9,156 nt of DNA from Candidatus Woykebacteria bacterium GWB1_45_5 (GTDB lineage: Bacteria; Patescibacteriota; Microgenomatia; Woykebacterales; RBG-16-39-9b), in contig MHCO01000007.1 of assembly GCA_001816645.1 (NCBI GenBank), forward strand, positions 20,022 through 29,177. The letters are read 5' to 3'. A model generated the notes under the pieces. That model was not told the origin of the DNA. It saw nothing but the letters and a program-made list of their open reading frames with translations, and did no database searches. This document shows positions 6,000 to 9,156 of the stretch, piece by piece; the stretch's first letter is position 1; every line of letters begins with the position of its first letter. The translations under genes and the position numbers were made by a program.

Positions 6000-7232
6000 T
6001 TATTTTATTGTTCTTACACACCTTACGTAATTATAAACTCTCTGGATATCTCCCTGCGGCCCGTGATATTTGGGATAGTCTGCTTCCGAACCACTTTTTG
6101 GATCGCTTCTTTGTGCGCCAGCACCATGAACATCCAATATTTGATTAAACATTTTCCCAAGGGCTTCACCAAAACTTACATACACCGCTTGACCGTTTTG
6201 ACTAAAGGTGGTTGCTGACCAGTAGAAGGGATAATTGACCCCGCCTCTAGGATCATCAATTTCAGAAGTAGTAAAAAGGGGATCAATAGCCGCCGATTTT
6301 GTAGCCTGCAGAGAGCGTGAGTAGTCTACGATACTTTGCAGCTCCTTTGCGTTTGGAAGCCTCCAGTCATCATACTTACCTAAATTTAGACCCTCACAGT
6401 ATGCAAGAGCATTTTCCCAATCCATGCCATTTTTACTATCTTCTTTTTGCCACATTAGGCCAGTAGCAAGATCAGATATGGTTCTGTCGTTGTTGTCAAC
6501 GAATTTGTTCTTTCCATAATCCGTATTGCCGCGCACGAGCCGAAAATACATCTTCTTCAGTTCTTTCGTCTCTGGATCATATTTAGGATAGCCTTTAATC
6601 CTGCCATCAATGAAATTAAACCCAAAAATTGTTTCGTTATCAAAGAATGTTTTGCCTGTATAAACCGTTGATGACCATGTCTGGGCGTCTATCTCTCTTT
6701 CTCCTAACGCTGCATTGCCTATGGGTTGTTTAAAATAATTTGTATCAATAAAGAATGTATCGCCAGCTCTTTCGCCTCCATCCTGTCCGTTGAAATTACT
6801 GAGTGAATACAACTCTTTAAGTGTTGGAACACGCCAGTCGGAATAACCACCCAATTTAGAACTCTTGGCTTTTTTGATCGCTTCTTCCAATGTCATTTTT
6901 GAGCCCATATCTTGCTCCCACATAAGACCGGTGACATTGTCTGTTATTGTACCGTCTTTGTTGTCCGTATAAGATGGTAGATTGCTTAAGTAGTTTGCAT
7001 CCTGTCCGAAAAAAGCTTCCCCGCTTTCGATTGTAGGTACTTCTTTTTGGGCATCATAATATTTTTGAACACCCGTATGGACAATGGGATATGTTATGCC
7101 AGCGAGATTTGATGGTTTTTGAACTGTTGATTGCTGTTTTTTAGCAAATGGGTTGGCAAAAAACAAAGCTCCGCCAACCACACCGCCTAGAATTACAATA
7201 ACGATAATTGGGATAATAATTTTATTGCTCAT
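6000..7232 (-). CDS. Membrane-anchored protein with two tandem DUF1566 (Lcl C-terminal-like) domains
   Basis: A 410-residue protein with an N-terminal membrane segment (about residues 5-26) and two copies of the DUF1566 domain, likely displayed outside the cell. Copy 1 (about 88-236) has DGTITDNVTGLMWEQD, GGYSDWRVPTLKEL and QTWSSTVY. Copy 2 (about 246-408) has DRTISDLATGLMWQKED, GKYDDWRLPNAKEL, FYWSATTF, HGAGAQRSDPK and YVRCVR. The domain is related to the Legionella collagen-like protein C-terminus and has a C-type-lectin-like/FGE-type fold; ligand or enzymatic activity is unknown. The ATG at 7232 has GAGG 9 bases upstream and overlaps the stop of a short HTH-like frame as ATGA. It follows the ABC ATPase gene on the same strand after a 200-base spacer that may contain its own promoter. 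No reverse transcriptase or template repeat is present nearby, so it is not shown to be a diversified protein. Confidence 0.9.
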   Translation of the reverse strand: MSNKIIIPIIVIVILGGVVGGALFFANPFAKKQQSTVQKPSNLAGITYPIVHTGVQKYYDAQKEVPTIESGEAFFGQDANYLSNLPSYTDNKDGTITDNVTGLMWEQDMGSKMTLEEAIKKAKSSKLGGYSDWRVPTLKELYSLSNFNGQDGGERAGDTFFIDTNYFKQPIGNAALGEREIDAQTWSSTVYTGKTFFDNETIFGFNFIDGRIKGYPKYDPETKELKKMYFRLVRGNTDYGKNKFVDNNDRTISDLATGLMWQKEDSKNGMDWENALAYCEGLNLGKYDDWRLPNAKELQSIVDYSRSLQATKSAAIDPLFTTSEIDDPRGGVNYPFYWSATTFSQNGQAVYVSFGEALGKMFNQILDVHGAGAQRSDPKSGSEADYPKYHGPQGDIQRVYNYVRCVRTIK

Positions 7233-7292
7233 AATTTGTCCTCTTTATTCAACTCCTCAATAGAAACACCAAGCACTTTGGCTAATTCAATA

Positions 7293-7321
7293 TGGTGAAC
7301 CCCAACCGGATTTGAACCGGT
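7293..7321 (-). other. tRNA T-arm-like hairpin with ACCA-like tail
   Basis: On the minus strand ACCGG-TTCAAAT-CCGGT forms a perfect 5-bp stem with a 7-base loop that fits the tRNA T-loop consensus (TTC at the start, A at the fifth position). It is followed by TGGGGTTCACCA, like an acceptor strand plus CCA end, though one base longer than standard. No matching 5' acceptor strand, D-arm or anticodon arm could be found upstream, so it is not a complete tRNA gene. It may be a 3' tRNA fragment (for instance an attachment-site remnant), a leader structure, or chance, since the same bases also encode part of the HTH-like frame. Confidence 0.4.
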
Positions 7322-7325
7322 GTTT

Positions 7326-7345
7326 CGGCGCTGACCTGCCCGCCG
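7326..7345 (-). other. GC-rich hairpin in the spacer before the DUF1566 gene
   Basis: CGGCG and CGCCG form a perfect 5-bp stem around a 10-base loop, four bases from the T-arm-like hairpin. It lies in a 39-base island (7326-7364) with 31 G or C bases, about 79%, in an otherwise AT-rich window. There is no following T-run, so it is not an intrinsic terminator in either direction. Confidence 0.45.
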
Positions 7346-7386
7346 CGCTCGGTGACCCACGCAGCTTCTTGTTCAGATTTAAGGAG

Positions 7387-7416
7387 TTTGTAACACAATT
7401 TAAGCTATCTGGTCAA
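7387..7416 (-). promoter_or_regulatory. Possible promoter for the HTH-like frame and DUF1566 gene
   Basis: TTGACC (5 of 6) at 7416-7411, an 18-base spacer and TACAAA (4 of 6) at 7392-7387 on the minus strand, just after the ATPase stop. If used, it gives the DUF1566 mRNA a leader of about 150 bases that contains both hairpins. Weak evidence; readthrough from the ABC genes is the alternative. Confidence 0.3.
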
Positions 7417-7434
7417 TACGAAATTCAGCCTTTG

Positions 7435-8106
7435 TTAAATCTTTTCTGTCTGTAACTTACCGTCTCTCATCTCAACTACCTTATTCGCAAACTCTCTAGC
7501 GTACTCAGAATGGGTTACAATTATCACTGTTTGTTTTTTCTCGCGATTTAGGTTCTTTAATATATCCAGTATTTCCTTACCGGTCCTGCTATCCAAATTA
7601 CCGGTAGGTTCGTCTGCTAAGATAATTTCCGGATCATTAATGAGAGCTCTTGCTGTCGCTACTCTTTGCTGCTCACCGCCAGAAAGTAAACTTGGCAGGT
7701 GATCTGCTCTCTCAGCCAGCCCAACTTTTTCGAGTACCTCTAAAGCTTTATTTTTGTCCCCCTTACCTCTTTTAGCAATTGCCGCTTCGACATTTTGGCG
7801 AGCAGTCAGTGTCGGGATAAGATTGAAACTTTGGAAAATAAATCCAAGTTTATTTTGTCGCAGTTCCGCCAATCTCGCATCACTAAATCTATTAACCTCT
7901 TTATCATCAATCTTAATCTCGCCGCTTGTTGGTTTATCCAAACATCCAAGAAGCTGGAGAAGAGTACTTTTGCCACTCCCAGACGGGCCAATAACCACCA
8001 AAAAATCGCCTTTCTCAACAACAAGGTTTATTCCATCAACGGCTCTGATGGTTGAACGGCCGCTTTTGTATACCTTTGTCAAATCTTTGATTTCGATCAG
8101 TGCCAT
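7435..8106 (-). CDS. ABC transporter ATP-binding protein, MacB/LolD type
   Basis: A cytoplasmic ATPase of 223 residues, the usual length for the family that works with FtsX/MacB-type permeases in lipoprotein release, peptide or drug export, or cell-wall signalling. All motifs are intact: Walker [10 protein letters not shown] (40-48), Q-loop Gln92 in [10 protein letters not shown], signature LSGGEQQR (141-148), Walker [10 protein letters not shown] (161-169) with catalytic Glu166, D-loop NLDS (170-173) and H-loop His199. The [10 protein letters not shown] and [12 protein letters not shown] segments are typical of this subfamily. The ATG overlaps the permease stop as TAATG, with GAGG 8 bases upstream, so the two proteins are made in coupled amounts. 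The substrate cannot be deduced from the ATPase. Confidence 0.96.
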   Translation of the reverse strand: MALIEIKDLTKVYKSGRSTIRAVDGINLVVEKGDFLVVIGPSGSGKSTLLQLLGCLDKPTSGEIKIDDKEVNRFSDARLAELRQNKLGFIFQSFNLIPTLTARQNVEAAIAKRGKGDKNKALEVLEKVGLAERADHLPSLLSGGEQQRVATARALINDPEIILADEPTGNLDSRTGKEILDILKNLNREKKQTVIIVTHSEYAREFANKVVEMRDGKLQTEKI

Positions 8107-9156
8107 TATAGTTGCCTCAATGCTTCCTGCGGCTTCATTCTTGACACCTTAAAGGCCGCCAAAGCCCCGGCGACCACCGAGCCGACAATTGCCACGGCGG
8201 CGCCAAGCGATAATACTAAATAGTTAAAAGTTACATTAAGTTTAAGATTAGCGGTTGAAGCACTTGCGGTAGCTTCTGCGAACCTTCGCATAAACGGTAT
8301 GAAACCCGCTCCGGCATTAGAACTGGCGACATTGGCCGTAAAAACAATATTGGCTTGATTCAAAAGTAGGATAGCCGCTACCCCCAAACCAACCCCAAGT
8401 ATTGCTCCGAAAATTCCAATCACCAGATTTTCGAGAAAAATTTGTCGGCTTATCGACGGATTTTTCCAGCCGATTCCTTTTAAGGTACCGATTTCTTGCG
8501 TCCGTTTATTAACCGAAAAGACCGTTATCAAACTGACAATGATGAAGGCGGCAAGAATAACAATTATGCTTGTTAGGCCAATAAATCTATTCATCAGGCT
8601 GGCCGCGCTAATTAAACTGCCAGTCACCTGAGCCGCTGTATCATTTGAATTAATGACTTTTGCTCCGGTGAATAATCCAGCAATTTTATTACTTGTGTCT
8701 TCTACGGCATCGGCGTTGGGCGCTTTTATTAAAATAATATTGATCCGGCCCGCTTTACTGGCTATGGTTTGAAGATCGGCGATAGGAACATAAACATCAG
8801 CCGTGTTTGTGTAAAGTTTGGGATCGACAATACCGACAATGGTCAGTTTTTTGCTGTTGAAGGTGAGGGTATCACCAACCTTTAAACCCTTTTTCTGCGC
8901 ATACGATAGATTGACAACTACTTGGTCTTGGCTATTAAAATACGAGCCTTCAGTAATTTGACTTGGCAGGATTAAGCCGATGTCGGTTTTAGATGTGTCA
9001 ACACCAGCGATAGTGAAATTCTCGGTTTTAATATCGGTTTGGGGGGTTTCGAGAGTTTGGCGGAAGGTTCGGGAAGGAGCCGTAAATGTCCGGTTTTTGA
9101 ACCGCTCCGGCATTACCGCTTGTTCGGCCTCACGCACCGCTTGACGACCCTCTTCC
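8106..9156 (-). CDS. ABC transporter permease, MacB/FtsX type, 5' end cut by window
   Basis: The C-terminal part of a MacB-type permease. The frame is open to the window edge, so the apparent GTG start at 9137 is internal and the first membrane segment is missing. Numbering from that GTG, residues 1 to about 155 are the extracytoplasmic MacB_PCD domain (GLKVGDTLTF, VGIVDPKLYTNTADVYVP). The FtsX core follows with membrane segments at about 187-209, 236-259 and 305-328. Between the first two is the cytoplasmic coupling region NKRTQEIGTLKGIGWKN, a classic FtsX-family motif, and the end is SRMKPQEALRQL, the usual C-terminal motif. The loop between the last two segments is about 45 residues and rich in Ala and Ser, longer than I expect. 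It forms a transporter with the ATPase encoded directly downstream (TAATG overlap). Any membrane-fusion partner would lie off the window. Confidence 0.95.
   Translation of the reverse strand, partial: EEGRQAVREAEQAVMPERFKNRTFTAPSRTFRQTLETPQTDIKTENFTIAGVDTSKTDIGLILPSQITEGSYFNSQDQVVVNLSYAQKKGLKVGDTLTFNSKKLTIVGIVDPKLYTNTADVYVPIADLQTIASKAGRINIILIKAPNADAVEDTSNKIAGLFTGAKVINSNDTAAQVTGSLISAASLMNRFIGLTSIIVILAAFIIVSLITVFSVNKRTQEIGTLKGIGWKNPSISRQIFLENLVIGIFGAILGVGLGVAAILLLNQANIVFTANVASSNAGAGFIPFMRRFAEATASASTANLKLNVTFNYLVLSLGAAVAIVGSVVAGALAAFKVSRMKPQEALRQL

Larger units (their letters stand above)
7229..7360 (-). pseudogene. Short frame ending in an XRE-type HTH tail, probably a gene remnant
   Basis: A frame that could start at GTG (7360-7358, 43 codons) ends with GVHHIELAKVLGVSIEEL and a TGA that overlaps the DUF1566 start as ATGA. 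The tail from NP onward matches the last helices of XRE/HTH_3 domains with the canonical spacing (NP, then LAK, LGVS, EEL). The first 20 or so codons are Arg-rich, come from a very GC-rich stretch and do not look like helices 1-3 of an HTH domain. A neighbouring frame (7282-7398) carries VSAETPVQIRLG, which has the V-S-x-x-T...I..G spacing of an HTH recognition helix, so a frameshifted or rearranged HTH gene is possible. A complete, working regulator cannot be supported. Confidence 0.35.

Noticed and set aside
6000..7232. Diversity-generating retroelement built around the DUF1566 gene
   Set aside because: No reverse transcriptase, accessory gene or near-repeat of the gene's 3' end is present in the 5670-5999 gap or elsewhere in the window.
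7293..7374. Selenocysteine tRNA, suggested by the extra base in the acceptor-like tail
   Set aside because: The would-be 5' strand (GAACAAGA) pairs for only four bases with the tail, and no anticodon loop carrying TCA is placed correctly.
7280..7434. Complete tRNA or tmRNA gene on the minus strand
   Set aside because: Only a T-arm-like hairpin and tail are found. No 5' strand complementary to TGGGGTT occurs at a suitable distance, no D-arm or anticodon arm can be drawn, and the space before the ATPase stop is too short for a tmRNA.
7754..8152. Plus-strand ORFs opposite the ABC ATPase gene
   Set aside because: Antisense to a gene with every ABC ATPase motif intact; no ribosome binding site or recognisable product.
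1..9156. Alternative genetic code with TGA read as Gly (as in some CPR groups)
   Set aside because: None of the nine main genes stops at TGA (seven TAA, two TAG), but none contains an in-frame TGA either, which would be expected if TGA were a sense codon. The standard bacterial code fits.
1..9156. CRISPR array, transposase, integrase or toxin-antitoxin pair
   Set aside because: No regularly spaced repeats, no transposase or integrase motifs and no small gene pair with such motifs were seen on either strand.

Overview
The window (9156 bases, AT-rich overall, standard genetic code) looks like chromosomal DNA of a bacterium. Short operons with 1-base TAATG overlaps, a His kinase with an SHNLRTP H-box, N-terminally anchored thiol-redox proteins and a large membrane-anchored DUF1566 protein would fit a member of the Patescibacteria/CPR or a similar reduced lineage. 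That placement is an inference from style; no marker gene is present to prove it.

Left part, plus strand (1-2842): the 3' part of a family 5 (peptide/nickel type) ABC solute-binding protein, cut by the window edge, runs with a 26-base overlap into a membrane sensor histidine kinase with an extracytoplasmic Cache-like region, HAMP, HisKA and HATPase_c domains. No transporter permease and no response regulator lie in the window.

Middle part, minus strand (5696 down to 2877): a good sigma70-type promoter drives a tightly packed four-gene unit. In order of transcription it encodes a membrane-anchored DsbA-like thioredoxin-fold protein, a membrane-anchored rhodanese, a small conserved protein with CC and CPAC cysteine pairs that starts at TTG behind a perfect Shine-Dalgarno, and a dihydroorotate dehydrogenase (pyrD). 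The pyrD product has a class-2-like N-terminal extension but class-1-like active-site motifs (GLKNAG and NISCPN, with Cys at the catalytic base position). It is convergent with the kinase gene, with only 34 bases between them.

Gap 5697-5999: no clear gene. It holds a plus-strand promoter-like pair with a perfect TTGACA, a 31-codon ORF behind it, and an opposed open frame that looks like gene debris.

Right part, minus strand (9156 down to 6000): the C-terminal part of a MacB/FtsX-type ABC permease (cut by the edge), its LolD/MacB-type ATPase joined by a TAATG overlap, then an unusual 200-base spacer, then a membrane-anchored protein with two tandem DUF1566 (Lcl C-terminal-like) domains. The spacer carries a weak promoter, a 79% GC island with a hairpin, a tRNA T-arm-like hairpin ending in ACCA, and a reading frame whose end resembles the tail of an XRE helix-turn-helix domain and overlaps the DUF1566 start as ATGA.

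Taken together the window is about the cell envelope: peptide-type ligand capture and sensing, extracytoplasmic thiol chemistry, an export or lipoprotein-type ABC system and a surface-exposed C-type-lectin-like protein. One pyrimidine biosynthesis enzyme rides in the redox operon. The most unusual items are the mixed-class PyrD and the composite spacer before the DUF1566 gene.
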